Part shown: in pieces, positions 8,488 through 16,519 of the stretch
Layout of the letters: the number at the start of each line of letters is the position of its first letter
Numbering within the stretch: position 1 is the stretch's first letter
Origin: Haemophilus pittmaniae
Lineage (GTDB): Bacteria > Pseudomonadota > Gammaproteobacteria > Enterobacterales > Pasteurellaceae
DNA: 64,000 nucleotides
Direction: 5' to 3'
NCBI RefSeq assembly: GCF_900186995.1
Contig: NZ_LT906463.1
Coordinates: forward strand, 496,001-560,000
Made by a program: the position numbers and the translations under genes
The notes under the pieces: generated by a model
Told to the model about the DNA's origin: nothing
The model's input: only the letters and a program-made list of their open reading frames with translations
Databases searched by the model: none

Positions 8488-8697
8488 TGATTTTTACCTT
8501 TTGAGATTTAATTTATAAAAAGGAACAAAAAATACTTGCGCTGTTCCTTTTTTAGATCAATAATATTATTACATTGAATAACACGGCAGTATTATTCAAT
8601 GTAATAACCTTTTAGATTATCAGAAAAAGGAACAAAAGCAATGATTAATGATTGGGAAAGGGTAGATATCATCTATGCCTTAAAGAAAAAAGGAACA
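8456..8697. promoter_or_regulatory. Operator region with five AAAAAGGAACA boxes; possible internal transposition enhancer
   Basis: The 11-mer AAAAAGGAACA occurs five times: 8517-8527, 8624-8634 and 8687-8697 on plus, 8456-8466 and 8542-8552 on minus. The outer copies lie inside the repressor and ner coding sequences, and the 8624 copy also supplies the ner ribosome-binding site. The region lies 0.94-1.18 kb from the left end, the distance at which Mu has its operator/enhancer bound by both repressor and transposase. Operator function is inferred. Confidence 0.65.
8566..8607. repeat. Perfect 16-bp inverted repeat between repressor and ner
   Basis: TTATTACATTGAATAA (8566-8581) and TTATTCAATGTAATAA (8592-8607) are exact reverse complements, separated by ten bases. 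This is different from the AAAAAGGAACA set and may be the binding site of Ner or of the repressor dimer. The symmetry is seen; the ligand is not known. Confidence 0.65.
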
Positions 8698-8850
8698 ACC
8701 CTTGCAGCGTTATCTCGCCAATCAGGGCTCAATTCTAGGACATTAAATAATGCTTTAGATCGTCGTTATCCAAAAGGTGAGCGAATTATCGCGGAAGCAT
8801 TAGGCGTTACACCTGAAATTATTTGGCCTTCGCGTTATGCCAATCGGTAG
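8641..8850 (+). CDS. ner: Ner-like DNA-binding protein
   Basis: A 69-residue Nlp/Ner-family helix-turn-helix protein (LAALSRQSGLNSRTLNNALD, then IIAEALGVTPEIIWPSR). In Mu, Ner turns down the early and repressor promoters at the start of lytic growth. It is the first rightward gene, immediately before the transposase, with SD AAAAAGGAACA. Confidence 0.88.
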   Translation: MINDWERVDIIYALKKKGTTLAALSRQSGLNSRTLNNALDRRYPKGERIIAEALGVTPEIIWPSRYANR

Positions 8851-8861
8851 TTGGAGGGGAT

Positions 8862-10880
8862 ATGAAAACATGGGTAACAGTTGCAGAAGTCGTTGAATGT
8901 CAAAGTACCCCTAACACTGAGCGTGGTTGTAGAAAATTTTTAGACAAATTATTTCTTCAATATCCTCAAGCGCGACGCAAAAGACAAGGAACAAAAGCCT
9001 TTGAATATGATGTGAATTATCTACCTGAAAACATTCAGGCAGAACTTGTTGTTATTGAAGGTAAAAGAACAGTCAATTCCCTCCCCGTCCTCGCCGAGCC
9101 TGCTAAACCAGTAGAACCTTCGGCTGAAGCTCAGATGTTGTGGGCTGCTTATGAGCAAGGCACGACAAAAGCGCAAAACGAGGCAAAGTGGAAACTGGGT
9201 ACGATGTTCGCGGTAGCGGAATTAACGAATACCGGCATGAACATTATGACCGCATTGGAATTGGTGTGTGGCAAATATAACCGCGAATGCGAGGCAAAAG
9301 GCGAAAAGCCGGTCTCAGTTGGCTCGCTTAAACGGTGGTGGTATGCCATTAAAGATGAAGATCGCAGTCTTTGGTTGCCGCTTTTAATGAGTGAGCGTGG
9401 CAAAAACGGCAAAAGCCGTGAGGCGGAATTTAGCGAGGAAGCCTGGGCATTTTTCAAAGCGGACTATTTCCGTAATGAGCGCCCGCAGTTGGGCTCTTGC
9501 TATGAACGCTTAAAACGCGCGGCACAGGTGAACGGTTGGGTGATTCCGAGCCTTTCAAGCATTAAACGCAAGATTGAGCGCGAGATTCCGAAAACCCACC
9601 AAGTGTATTTGCGCGAAGGGGAATATGCGGTGAGCCGTTACTTCCCGTCACTTATCCGAACCATTGCGGATGTGGATGCGATGGAATGGGTGAACGGCGA
9701 CGGTTACAAACACAACGTGTGGGTGGAATGGCACAACGGTCACATTATCCGTCCGAAAACCTGGCTTTGGCAGGATGTGCGTACGCGCAAAATCTTAGCC
9801 TATCGCTGTGATGAATCGGAAAACACCAACATGATACGTCTTGCGTTGTTGGATGTGGTGAGCAAGTACGGCATACCGAAACACTTAACCATAGACAATA
9901 CCAAAGCCGCAGCGAACAAGAAAATGACTGGTGGGGTGAAAAATCGTTACCGCTTTAAAGTGAGTCCAGACGAAGTGCAAGGGATTATTCCAGCGCTCGG
10001 CATCCAACTGCACTGGACAACGGTGCGCTACGGTCGCGGACGTGGGCAAGCTAAGCCGATTGAGCGTGCATTTTCACACGGTGGCTTAGGTGAATTAGTG
10101 GATAAACACCCACTACTTGCCGGATACCACGCGGGGGATAACGCGCTGGATAAGCCCGACAACTACCAAGGCAATAAAGCCGGGGTGGATTATGAAAGTT
10201 TTATCTTAGCCCTTGAAGAAGGCATTCAGATGTTTAACGAACGCCTGAATCGTGAAACGGAAATTTGCCGAGGTGAGTTGAGTTTTGAACAAGCCTTTGA
10301 GCGCGATTTTGCCTTAGTGGAAAAACGCCTGGCAACACCGGAGCAGTTGCGTTATCTGCTCACATTACACGAAGAAGTAACCTTGAAAGCCAACGGCACC
10401 TTTGAATTGAAATGCGGTGGTGAAAGACAAGGCCTACGCAACCGGTATGAGGCTTATGACTTGATTGGCACGAAACACAAACGTGTGGTGGTGCGATACG
10501 ACCCGAACCGCTTACACGACAAAGTGTGGGTGTATAGCCAAGAAGGAGTGTATTTAGCAGAAGCAAGTTGTACACGCCCTGCCGCCTTTGGTGATACGCA
10601 ATCCGCACAAGACCATTCTCGTAAAGAACGCGAATTTGTGCGCCATACCAAGAAAGCAGCACAAGCTGCGCAGGAAATGGAAGTGCAAGAAGTAGCGGAA
10701 TGCATGCCAGAGGTGGAATTTGATGATACCCCAAGCGTGCCGCAAGTGTGGGAAGTGGTACACCAAGAAGGCAATGCGATGCGTAAGCAAGAAGTGTTGT
10801 TGGAAGATGAAAAAGTCAGCACCTTCCGCCGAGGTTTAGACAATTACTTAGCCATGGCTAAGAAAGCAAAAGGGCTTTAA
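8862..10880 (+). CDS. A: Mu-type transposase A
   Basis: A 672-residue DDE transposase that cuts and joins the phage ends; MuA is 663. The catalytic triad is D280 (NGDGYK), D345 (TIDNTK) and E401 (KPIERAF), spaced as in MuA (269/336/392). The N-terminal part holds the Mu-type DNA-binding domains and the C-terminal tail (about 570-672) the B- and ClpX-contact region. The start at 8862 is chosen over an upstream frame opening because GGAGGGG lies six bases before this ATG. Confidence 0.95.
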   Translation: MKTWVTVAEVVECQSTPNTERGCRKFLDKLFLQYPQARRKRQGTKAFEYDVNYLPENIQAELVVIEGKRTVNSLPVLAEPAKPVEPSAEAQMLWAAYEQGTTKAQNEAKWKLGTMFAVAELTNTGMNIMTALELVCGKYNRECEAKGEKPVSVGSLKRWWYAIKDEDRSLWLPLLMSERGKNGKSREAEFSEEAWAFFKADYFRNERPQLGSCYERLKRAAQVNGWVIPSLSSIKRKIEREIPKTHQVYLREGEYAVSRYFPSLIRTIADVDAMEWVNGDGYKHNVWVEWHNGHIIRPKTWLWQDVRTRKILAYRCDESENTNMIRLALLDVVSKYGIPKHLTIDNTKAAANKKMTGGVKNRYRFKVSPDEVQGIIPALGIQLHWTTVRYGRGRGQAKPIERAFSHGGLGELVDKHPLLAGYHAGDNALDKPDNYQGNKAGVDYESFILALEEGIQMFNERLNRETEICRGELSFEQAFERDFALVEKRLATPEQLRYLLTLHEEVTLKANGTFELKCGGERQGLRNRYEAYDLIGTKHKRVVVRYDPNRLHDKVWVYSQEGVYLAEASCTRPAAFGDTQSAQDHSRKEREFVRHTKKAAQAAQEMEVQEVAECMPEVEFDDTPSVPQVWEVVHQEGNAMRKQEVLLEDEKVSTFRRGLDNYLAMAKKAKGL

Positions 10881-10914
10881 AACAAGTTTAAAGCCGATTT
10901 ATAGGAGATGAAAA

Positions 10915-11352
10915 ATGAAAACTAATCTTAATCATCAGGATACCACATTTCTTCACCAGCTTCGTTTAGAAACGGGGAAGCTTCGCCAAGTTGCGAAATC
11001 CAGACGGGTGAAAATGTATAAAAGAGATCTAAATCAGACAGAAAGTTCAGCGAAGTCTCAACGGTTTTCTTGGCTGATGCAGTCCGAACGATTTGTAGCT
11101 CTAACAACCTATTTTGAATCATTAGAGAAATTGTTGCCATCCGCCAATGAGCATAAGACAACTCAAGACGATACCGCTCAGAAAAGCGCTTTTCTTGCAG
11201 CTTGCGCTCTTTGGTGGGAAGCGCAAGGTGCGCGAGAAGATAAGGACGAAGATTTTCCTCTTCAAATTCAAGATATTTTTGAAGGTTTGGATAGTGCTTT
11301 AACGAAGCAAAGAGCGCGTCAAAATCCTTGGTATCCCACTTGGCGAAAATAA
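10915..11352 (+). CDS. Possible small early protein between A and B (competes with an antisense ORF)
   Basis: A 145-codon frame starting after a good ribosome-binding site (AGGAGATGAAAA before ATG), same direction as A and B. The product is basic and has no recognised domain. An equally long ORF with its own ribosome-binding site occupies the opposite strand (10928-11428). At most one is likely to be a real protein; this one fits the operon direction, the other looks more protein-like in composition. Confidence 0.4.
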   Translation: MKTNLNHQDTTFLHQLRLETGKLRQVAKSRRVKMYKRDLNQTESSAKSQRFSWLMQSERFVALTTYFESLEKLLPSANEHKTTQDDTAQKSAFLAACALWWEAQGAREDKDEDFPLQIQDIFEGLDSALTKQRARQNPWYPTWRK

Positions 11353-11428
11353 CCTGAAAAGCATATTCAGCACAGTAGTTCAGCTCTTTGTATTCAACAT
11401 CCATGGGCAAGCGACAAAGATTAAACAT
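10928..11428 (-). CDS. Unknown protein antisense to the early operon (accessory gene candidate)
   Basis: A 166-residue frame from the ATG at 11428, preceded by GGTAGGAG five bases upstream. The product (MFNLCRLPMDVEYKELNYCA at its start) is rich in helix formers and aromatic residues and has no recognised domain. A plausible minus-strand promoter (TTGTTT, 18 bases, CATAAT) lies in the start of gene B. This arrangement suggests an independently expressed gene inserted between A and B. It overlaps the ORF at 10915-11352. Confidence 0.5.
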   Translation of the reverse strand: MFNLCRLPMDVEYKELNYCAEYAFQVIFAKWDTKDFDALFASLKHYPNLQKYLEFEEENLRPYLLAHLALPTKERKLQEKRFSERYRLELSYAHWRMATISLMIQNRLLELQIVRTASAKKTVETSLNFLSDLDLFYTFSPVWISQLGEASPFLNEAGEEMWYPDD

Positions 11429-11461
11429 AGATACTCCTACCAAACAAACAGGGCAATTATT

Positions 11462-12379
11462 ATGACACTAATTAACCAAATCAAACAACTCTTAGACAAC
11501 CAAACCTACACCCAGCGCGAGATTGCTGCGCAATCAGGCGTGAATCCAGGGGCATTAAGCGCGTATTTAAAAGGCACTTATGCCGGCAATGTAGAAAAAG
11601 TTGAATACGCATTAAACAACTGGCTCGCTACGCGTGAGAAGAAAGAAAAAGTGTTTGTAGAAGCACCGCACTTTATTGAGATTCCGACCGCCAAGAAAGT
11701 GTTCAGCGCCTTAGATATGGCCAAAATTTTACCAACCATGGTGACCGTTTACGGCGCAAGCGGCGTAGGCAAAACCAAAGCCTGCCAAGAGTACGCGAAA
11801 AGCAACCAAAACGTATGGATGATCACCGCAAGCCCAGCACGCGCCACATTAAGCAGTATTTTGTATGAGTTAGCCCTTGAGTTAGGCATTAACGATGCGC
11901 CACGCCGTAAAGATCGCCTATCACGCCTAATTACTAAAAAACTCAAAGGCACACAAGGTTTAGTGATTATCGACGAAAGCGACCACCTGCCTTATGACGC
12001 GTTAGAAGAGATCCGCATTATCCAAGAAGAAGCCGAAGTGGGCTTTGCGCTCATTGGTAACGATAAAGTTTACACCCGCATCCAGGGCGGTGTGAATCAG
12101 GCGCATGAATATGCCCGTTTATGGTCACGAATTGGTAACAACTGCGGCGTTAAAGCCAGTACAAAAGGCGATATTAAAGCTATCGCGCAAGCCTGGGGGC
12201 TTGATATAGCCGACAAAGATTTAATGACCGTGCTTTACGACATCGGCGGCAAGGCAGGCGGCTTACGCGCTTTAACGCAATATTTACGCCTAGCCGGCAT
12301 GACAGCAAAAGGCCAAGGCACTGTCATCACACTAGACCTCATTTTAACCGCCCAAGCACAAATGATAGGAGCGAACTAA
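11462..12379 (+). CDS. B: Mu-type transposition ATPase B (target selection)
   Basis: A 305-residue AAA+ protein that binds DNA, delivers target DNA to transposase A and gives target immunity. It has an N-terminal helix-turn-helix (TQREIAAQSGVNPGALSAYL), Walker A GASGVGKT (98-105) and Walker B LVIIDESDH. MuB is 312 residues. Its stop overlaps the next start. Confidence 0.94.
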   Translation: MTLINQIKQLLDNQTYTQREIAAQSGVNPGALSAYLKGTYAGNVEKVEYALNNWLATREKKEKVFVEAPHFIEIPTAKKVFSALDMAKILPTMVTVYGASGVGKTKACQEYAKSNQNVWMITASPARATLSSILYELALELGINDAPRRKDRLSRLITKKLKGTQGLVIIDESDHLPYDALEEIRIIQEEAEVGFALIGNDKVYTRIQGGVNQAHEYARLWSRIGNNCGVKASTKGDIKAIAQAWGLDIADKDLMTVLYDIGGKAGGLRALTQYLRLAGMTAKGQGTVITLDLILTAQAQMIGAN

Positions 12380-12705
12380 TGACAAGCATTACAAAAAACG
12401 ACACCTTGCGTGAGCAAACTAAACCCCACCCTGTGTTTGGTGGGTGCAACAAAATCGCCCTAGGTTACTTATCGCAAACGCAAAAATGCGTGTTTGAGTT
12501 AAACAAAATGGGGTTGCATGTATTAAGCATTGAGTTTGACAAAATCAAACCGCGCGTGCGCATTGAACCGAACGCATTAACGAAGAAATTTGAGAAAACT
12601 GGTCAAGCCTTTGCCTACATTCAAGGCAACGACGGCGCACATTGGGCGGAATATCAAATGATGGTGGAAGGCATCAAGGTAATTTGGCGCAGTTATTTAC
12701 ATTAA
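12379..12705 (+). CDS. Mu-like early protein of unknown function
   Basis: 108 residues, overlapping the stop of gene B by one base and therefore probably translationally coupled. No recognised domain. Position in the B-gam interval resembles the small accessory early genes of Mu. Confidence 0.75.
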   Translation: MTSITKNDTLREQTKPHPVFGGCNKIALGYLSQTQKCVFELNKMGLHVLSIEFDKIKPRVRIEPNALTKKFEKTGQAFAYIQGNDGAHWAEYQMMVEGIKVIWRSYLH

Positions 12706-12722
12706 CCAACAGGAGAAAAGAA

Positions 12723-13244
12723 ATGGCTAAAAAAGCAACCCGCATTAAAACCGACACCTTTTCAGTGCGTTATCAAACGCGCGATGAAGTGGAAGTTGCA
12801 ATTAAAGAAATCGGCGATTTAAACCGCGAATTAGAACGCCTAGCGATTGAACAAAACGACAAGCTGGCAGCAATCACCGAAGAATACGCGCCACGCATGA
12901 ACGAAGTGAAAGAAAAGCTCGCACCAAAACAAGATGCGGTGCAAGCGTGGTGTGAAAGCCGACGTGATGAACTCACGCAAAACGGCAAAACTAAAACAGG
13001 TTCATTTAATACAGGCGAAGTGCAATGGCGCCAACGTCCGCCAAGTGTGGGGATTCGCGGCGTAGACAGCGTGTTAGATATCTTAAAAATGCGGGGGTTA
13101 GCCCGGTTTATCCGCATCAAAGAAGAAATCAATAAAGAAGCCATGCTTAATGAACCGGGCACTGCGGCCAGCGTGCCAGGCGTAACAATCAAAACAGGCG
13201 TGGAAGACTTTGTAATTACGCCGTTTGAGCAAGAGGTGGCGTGA
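12723..13244 (+). CDS. gam: Host-nuclease inhibitor Gam
   Basis: A 173-residue Mu Gam family protein that binds double-stranded DNA ends and shields them from exonucleases. Long helices at about residues 25-75 form the dimer coiled coil, and the VQWRQRPPSV segment is typical. The start at 12723 is chosen because AGGAGAAAAGAA lies directly before it and MAKKATRIKT is the usual N-terminus. Confidence 0.92.
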   Translation: MAKKATRIKTDTFSVRYQTRDEVEVAIKEIGDLNRELERLAIEQNDKLAAITEEYAPRMNEVKEKLAPKQDAVQAWCESRRDELTQNGKTKTGSFNTGEVQWRQRPPSVGIRGVDSVLDILKMRGLARFIRIKEEINKEAMLNEPGTAASVPGVTIKTGVEDFVITPFEQEVA

Positions 13245-13300
13245 TGGATTGGGTGTTTTTTATCGCAGTATTAATCGGAATTTGGATAACCACCGAATGA
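13244..13300 (+). CDS. Possible 18-residue membrane peptide
   Basis: MDWVFFIAVLIGIWITTE starts in the overlapping TGATG at the gam stop. It is almost entirely hydrophobic. Such coupled small peptides occur in phages, but length alone gives little support. Confidence 0.3.
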   Translation: MDWVFFIAVLIGIWITTE

Positions 13301-13325
13301 ATCCTACTTACCACAGGAGAACCTT

Positions 13326-13523
13326 ATGAACAAAAACATCAACAAGTTTGATCGCTTTAAATATTACAGTGAACAAGCTGCAAACAGTGAACGTAGAGGC
13401 GATCTGCAAGACGCTAAAGAACAATGGGCCATAGCCGAACTTAACGCGCCAAATGCCCAAAATAAAGAATGGTGCAAACGTCGCGCCACGTTTTGTGAAC
13501 GAGTATTAAGAAAACCTTTTTAG
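13326..13523 (+). CDS. ANR-family regulator
   Basis: A 65-residue protein with the pattern of ANR (AggR-activated regulator) family proteins: YYSEQAANSERRGD, then WAIAEL and WCKRRATFCE. ANR proteins bind and restrain AraC-type or other regulators. SD AGGAGAA precedes the ATG. The role in this phage is unknown. Confidence 0.7.
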   Translation: MNKNINKFDRFKYYSEQAANSERRGDLQDAKEQWAIAELNAPNAQNKEWCKRRATFCERVLRKPF

Positions 13524-13531
13524 GAGGATTT

Positions 13532-13690
13532 ATGGCTGATTATATCGTGCGCCTTTATGGCGTAATTGAAGTGAAAATGAAAGCGGAAACACTAGAACAA
13601 GCTATTGAGTTGTGTGATTTAAACACCGCTCCGCCATTAACCGGTTTAGTTGTAGAAATTGATTCAGTGATTGAAGGGGAAGAAGTATGA
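13532..13690 (+). CDS. Small early protein, unknown
   Basis: 52 residues starting MADYIVRLYGVIEVKMKAET, with SD TAGGAGG five bases upstream. It overlaps the next gene by four bases (ATGA). No domain recognised. Confidence 0.65.
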   Translation: MADYIVRLYGVIEVKMKAETLEQAIELCDLNTAPPLTGLVVEIDSVIEGEEV

Positions 13691-13854
13691 CTGAGCAAGA
13701 AAAAGTGCGGTTGGATGAGCAATTAAAACAAGCGGCAAAACAGCTCACACACGCGCTTCACGCGTTACGTACCGGGCAAAATCAACACGCAGCGGTTTAT
13801 GTTGGCAACGTACAAAACTTACTGCCGGGTTTAAGAATGAGATTGGGGAGATGA
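13687..13854 (+). CDS. Small early protein, unknown (contains an uptake core)
   Basis: 55 residues, MTEQEKVRLDEQLKQAAKQL at the start, probably helical. Start overlaps the previous stop as ATGA. An AAAGTGCGGT uptake core lies inside the coding sequence. Confidence 0.6.
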   Translation: MTEQEKVRLDEQLKQAAKQLTHALHALRTGQNQHAAVYVGNVQNLLPGLRMRLGR

Positions 13855-14234
13855 ATGAAATGGAAGAAAAAAAATATTCAGTAACGTTTGAGTTTAAAGT
13901 GGGAGTCGGTGATGACGATTTAACCTTTAATGTAAACACAAAATACCATCAAGCCCCAGCTTTATATGTGAAGGACGCGATGACTTGTTTGATGTTTAAG
14001 TTGCCTGAAATTGTGAGAGCTGGTTGGATTGTGATTGAGGGTATGGACGATAACGCCAAAAGTGGTTTCGAACACAAAATAAAATTAGATTTTTGCACCC
14101 AAGATAATGACGAATGGGAAGTTAGTGCGAAAGTCGAAAATCCCAATGAAACTGGTCGTATGTTGATTGGCTTTATTGAGAAAATTCTTTTGAAGGATCC
14201 AGTTATTGACGAAATTCTTCAGCTAGAAAAATAA
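13851..14234 (+). CDS. Early-region protein, unknown
   Basis: 127 residues, overlapping the previous stop (ATGA); a second in-frame ATG at 13860 could also start it. Predicted alternating strands, acidic, no recognised domain. Confidence 0.65.
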   Translation: MNEMEEKKYSVTFEFKVGVGDDDLTFNVNTKYHQAPALYVKDAMTCLMFKLPEIVRAGWIVIEGMDDNAKSGFEHKIKLDFCTQDNDEWEVSAKVENPNETGRMLIGFIEKILLKDPVIDEILQLEK

Positions 14235-14245
14235 GGGGGATAAAA

Positions 14246-14476
14246 ATGTGTGAAAACAATGGATGGATTAAGTGTTCGGAGCGGTTGCCGGATACATTTA
14301 CAGGTTTTGATTTGTTAGTTCGTTCGTCGCCTGTTTTGGTTTATGGCAAATATACCTCTGGCGAAAAAAACAAAATTTTCGGCGCGCAAATATTTGGTAA
14401 TAAGTGGTATAGCGCAGACGGCGAATGTGGGGAAATTACTCATTGGCAACCATTTCCACAACCACCGGAGGAATAG
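14246..14476 (+). CDS. DUF551-type small phage protein
   Basis: 76 residues with the DUF551 pattern: WIKCSERLPD near the start and HWQPFPQPPEE at the end. Function unknown; these genes are common in early regions of temperate phages. Confidence 0.75.
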   Translation: MCENNGWIKCSERLPDTFTGFDLLVRSSPVLVYGKYTSGEKNKIFGAQIFGNKWYSADGECGEITHWQPFPQPPEE

Positions 14477-14479
14477 ATT

Positions 14480-14773
14480 ATGGTTTGTGAATATCAATAT
14501 CACGCGTTTTTACCTGGTGCTGAGCCAACAAGAGAAAGTGTTCTGCACGTAATAATTCGGGAGCTTTTTGTAAAATATAAACACTCCGAAGAATTATCTC
14601 TATCAAATGCGGCCGAAATTATTGTAGGTAAAAACGCCTTAAAATGGGGTTTAGATGATGGAGAAGAGGTTTGTATTTTAATCAGAAAAAAAGAGAATCC
14701 TGAAGTGCTTGAATTGTTTAAGGTTTCTGTTGAGATATGTACAGAAACTACAGCGCACCGTATGGATTACTAA
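14480..14773 (+). CDS. Early-region protein, unknown
   Basis: 97 residues, preceded by GGAGGAATAGATT. No domain recognised. It closes the run of small early genes. Confidence 0.6.
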   Translation: MVCEYQYHAFLPGAEPTRESVLHVIIRELFVKYKHSEELSLSNAAEIIVGKNALKWGLDDGEEVCILIRKKENPEVLELFKVSVEICTETTAHRMDY

Positions 14774-14806
14774 AACCCATTTACAGTCCATTCAAATCTC
14801 CCCTAA

Positions 14807-14827
14807 CCCCTCTTTACAAAAGAGGGG
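14807..14827. terminator. Hairpin before gemA
   Basis: CCCCTCTTT and AAAGAGGGG are exact complements around a three-base loop. There is no T tail, so it may be an intergenic repeat or processing structure instead of a terminator. Confidence 0.45.
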
Positions 14828-14869
14828 GATTTAAGTGGGCTGAATAATGTGTTTTACAGGAGAAAAAGA

Positions 14870-15331
14870 ATGCGATTAACCAAAGAAAAGGCGATTCAGC
14901 TGATTCACATTGCCAAGCAACAGCTATGCATGGACGAACTAAGTTATCGGATGTTGCTGAATGAGTTAACCGGCAAAAACAGCACCAAACAAATGACTAT
15001 AATACAATTGATTAAAGTTTTAGAAGCCATGGAAAATAAAGGCTTTAAAAAGACCACGAAACGCCATCATTCGCCGACTACCGAAAACGCCAAAGTGAAT
15101 AGCTTGATTGCCCACAAAATCCGCGCCATTTGGATTGATATGCACAAGCAAGGGCTTGTACGAGACGGCTCGGAAAACGCGCTCAATGCGTTTGTGCGCG
15201 GCGTAGTGAACCCAATTTACGCTAAGCGCGGGATGAATATTCAAGTGCTTAACGTGGGCGCTTTGCGCGACGACATGGCCAGTTTAGTGCTTGAGCGATT
15301 GAAAAAATGGCAAGCAAGAGGTGGACTATGA
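14870..15331 (+). CDS. gemA: GemA-family regulatory protein
   Basis: 153 residues of the GemA (DUF1018) family. Mu GemA alters host gene expression and DNA supercoiling. The internal VNSLIAHKIRAIWIDMHKQG and IYAKRG segments fit the family. The ATG at 14870 follows CAGGAGAAAAAGA. It overlaps the next gene by four bases. Confidence 0.82.
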   Translation: MRLTKEKAIQLIHIAKQQLCMDELSYRMLLNELTGKNSTKQMTIIQLIKVLEAMENKGFKKTTKRHHSPTTENAKVNSLIAHKIRAIWIDMHKQGLVRDGSENALNAFVRGVVNPIYAKRGMNIQVLNVGALRDDMASLVLERLKKWQARGGL

Positions 15332-15855
15332 AATTGTGCCGTTGTCCTGTATGCCACTCCGATATTCATTTAGACCAACTTTTAGAAGATGACGCTGGGC
15401 GAGAAATTTTAGGGCTGCTCACTGAGTTAAAATATGGCGTGGCGCGCCCTTTAGTTTCATACATTGCACTATTTCGCCCGGATAAATCAGCGCTAAGCAA
15501 TTCAAGAGCGGTCAAATTAATGCGTGAAGTGTTGGATTTGTTCCCGCCTTCTCAATTATTAGCCCACTGTTTGAGTGAAACGGTGAACGCAGTGCAGAAA
15601 AAACGCCGAGAAAGCCGAAATCTCGCCCCGCTTAACAATCACCGCTACTTAATGCAAGTAATGGAAACGAACCGACCACTCTTTTCCGGAACAGGCTCGG
15701 CTGCCGTAAACAACGCAGAACGCGCCACTCAAGGCAGTGATGAAGTTGAAAACACCATTTTATATATCGAGCGGTTTTATCAGTTAGGCCAACCGGTGGA
15801 ACACTTGCCAGGCTATGACGTGTGGCGAAAATGGAAAGATAAACAGCAAAAATGA
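15328..15855 (+). CDS. Mu-like early protein with N-terminal zinc-binding pattern
   Basis: 175 residues starting MKLCRCPVCHSD, a Cys-x-x-Cys pattern. The remainder is helical with no recognised domain. SD GAGGTGG precedes the ATG. It sits between gemA and mor as in other Haemophilus Mu-like phages. Confidence 0.75.
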   Translation: MKLCRCPVCHSDIHLDQLLEDDAGREILGLLTELKYGVARPLVSYIALFRPDKSALSNSRAVKLMREVLDLFPPSQLLAHCLSETVNAVQKKRRESRNLAPLNNHRYLMQVMETNRPLFSGTGSAAVNNAERATQGSDEVENTILYIERFYQLGQPVEHLPGYDVWRKWKDKQQK

Positions 15856-15865
15856 ACTTTTTTTA

Positions 15866-15893
15866 CCGCTCGAAAGGGCGGTTTTTATTTTTA
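15866..15893 (+). terminator. Terminator after the early operon
   Basis: ACCGC and GCGGT around a short loop followed by TTTTTATTTTT, just after the stop at 15855. It would end early transcription before mor. Confidence 0.65.
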
Positions 15894-15964
15894 AAATCAA
15901 TAATTTGTTCTTGTGTGTGATTTGCCGGGCTTGAAACATTTTCCAATTTCAGAAACATAATTTG

Positions 15965-15970
15965 TATAAT
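15965..15970 (+). promoter_or_regulatory. -10 element of a possible mor promoter
   Basis: A perfect TATAAT lies 32 bases upstream of the mor start and downstream of the early terminator. No good -35 element is seen, so activation by another factor is possible. Confidence 0.4.
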
Positions 15971-16001
15971 CAAGCCATTTTAAGGCAAATCCGGAGGCTA
16001 G

Positions 16002-16439
16002 ATGAACGCGCAACTCAAAGTACAAGAGGACTTATTTGATACCGAGCATGCCACGGTGGGAGATTTATTCGACCATTTAGATAATATCCCAGCAAATGAA
16101 ATTTATCATAAATGGCCAAGTACGCTTTCGGATATCATTGAAGTCCTTAAATGCGAACTTATCCGTCAAGGGGAAGAGCCAGATAAAGCGCAAGGCAGTG
16201 CCGCCAAATTAGTTGGCGTGATGGCGCATTATTTCGGGGGAAAATCGGTATATCTACCTACTGGTGAGGTATTAAAAGATGCGTTACGTAATGTGAAAAT
16301 CTATCAGGAGTTTGATGGGAAGAATGTCCCAGAATTAGTGATCAAATATCGATTGAGCGAGTCGCATATTTATGCGATTTTGCGTGAACAGCGGGCGTTG
16401 TTGCGTAAACGTTATCAGCGTGATTTGTTTGATAGCTAA
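16002..16439 (+). CDS. mor: Mor middle-operon transcription activator
   Basis: A 145-residue Mor/C family activator. The dimerisation part (about 20-90) is followed by a C-terminal helix-turn-helix (PELVIKYRLSESHIYAILREQ). Mor switches Mu from early to middle or late expression. No separate C gene was found, so this protein may control all later genes. Confidence 0.9.
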   Translation: MNAQLKVQEDLFDTEHATVGDLFDHLDNIPANEIYHKWPSTLSDIIEVLKCELIRQGEEPDKAQGSAAKLVGVMAHYFGGKSVYLPTGEVLKDALRNVKIYQEFDGKNVPELVIKYRLSESHIYAILREQRALLRKRYQRDLFDS

Positions 16440-16483
16440 ATAGGCTGAACTACCACAAATTCAAATTTTACCCTCATTCTTTA

Positions 16484-16514
16484 AACTTCCTTTAAAGTTA
16501 TTTTAAAGGAAGTT
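16484..16514 (+). promoter_or_regulatory. Hairpin covering the ribosome-binding site of the endolysin gene
   Basis: AACTTCCTTTAAA and TTTAAAGGAAGTT are perfect 13-base complements around GTTAT, followed by TTTTTT and then the ATG at 16520. The 3' arm contains the ribosome-binding site AAGGAAG. It looks like an intrinsic terminator that doubles as a translational block. A Mor operator is another possibility because Mor sites are also dyads. Confidence 0.6.
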
Positions 16515-16519
16515 TTTTT

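Noticed and set aside
11749-11952. Minus ORF inside gene B
   Set aside because: Antisense shadow of a conserved ATPase; no ribosome-binding site.
14774-14869. CRISPR-like or REP array before gemA
   Set aside because: Only one hairpin is present; no repeated units with spacers occur here or elsewhere in the window.
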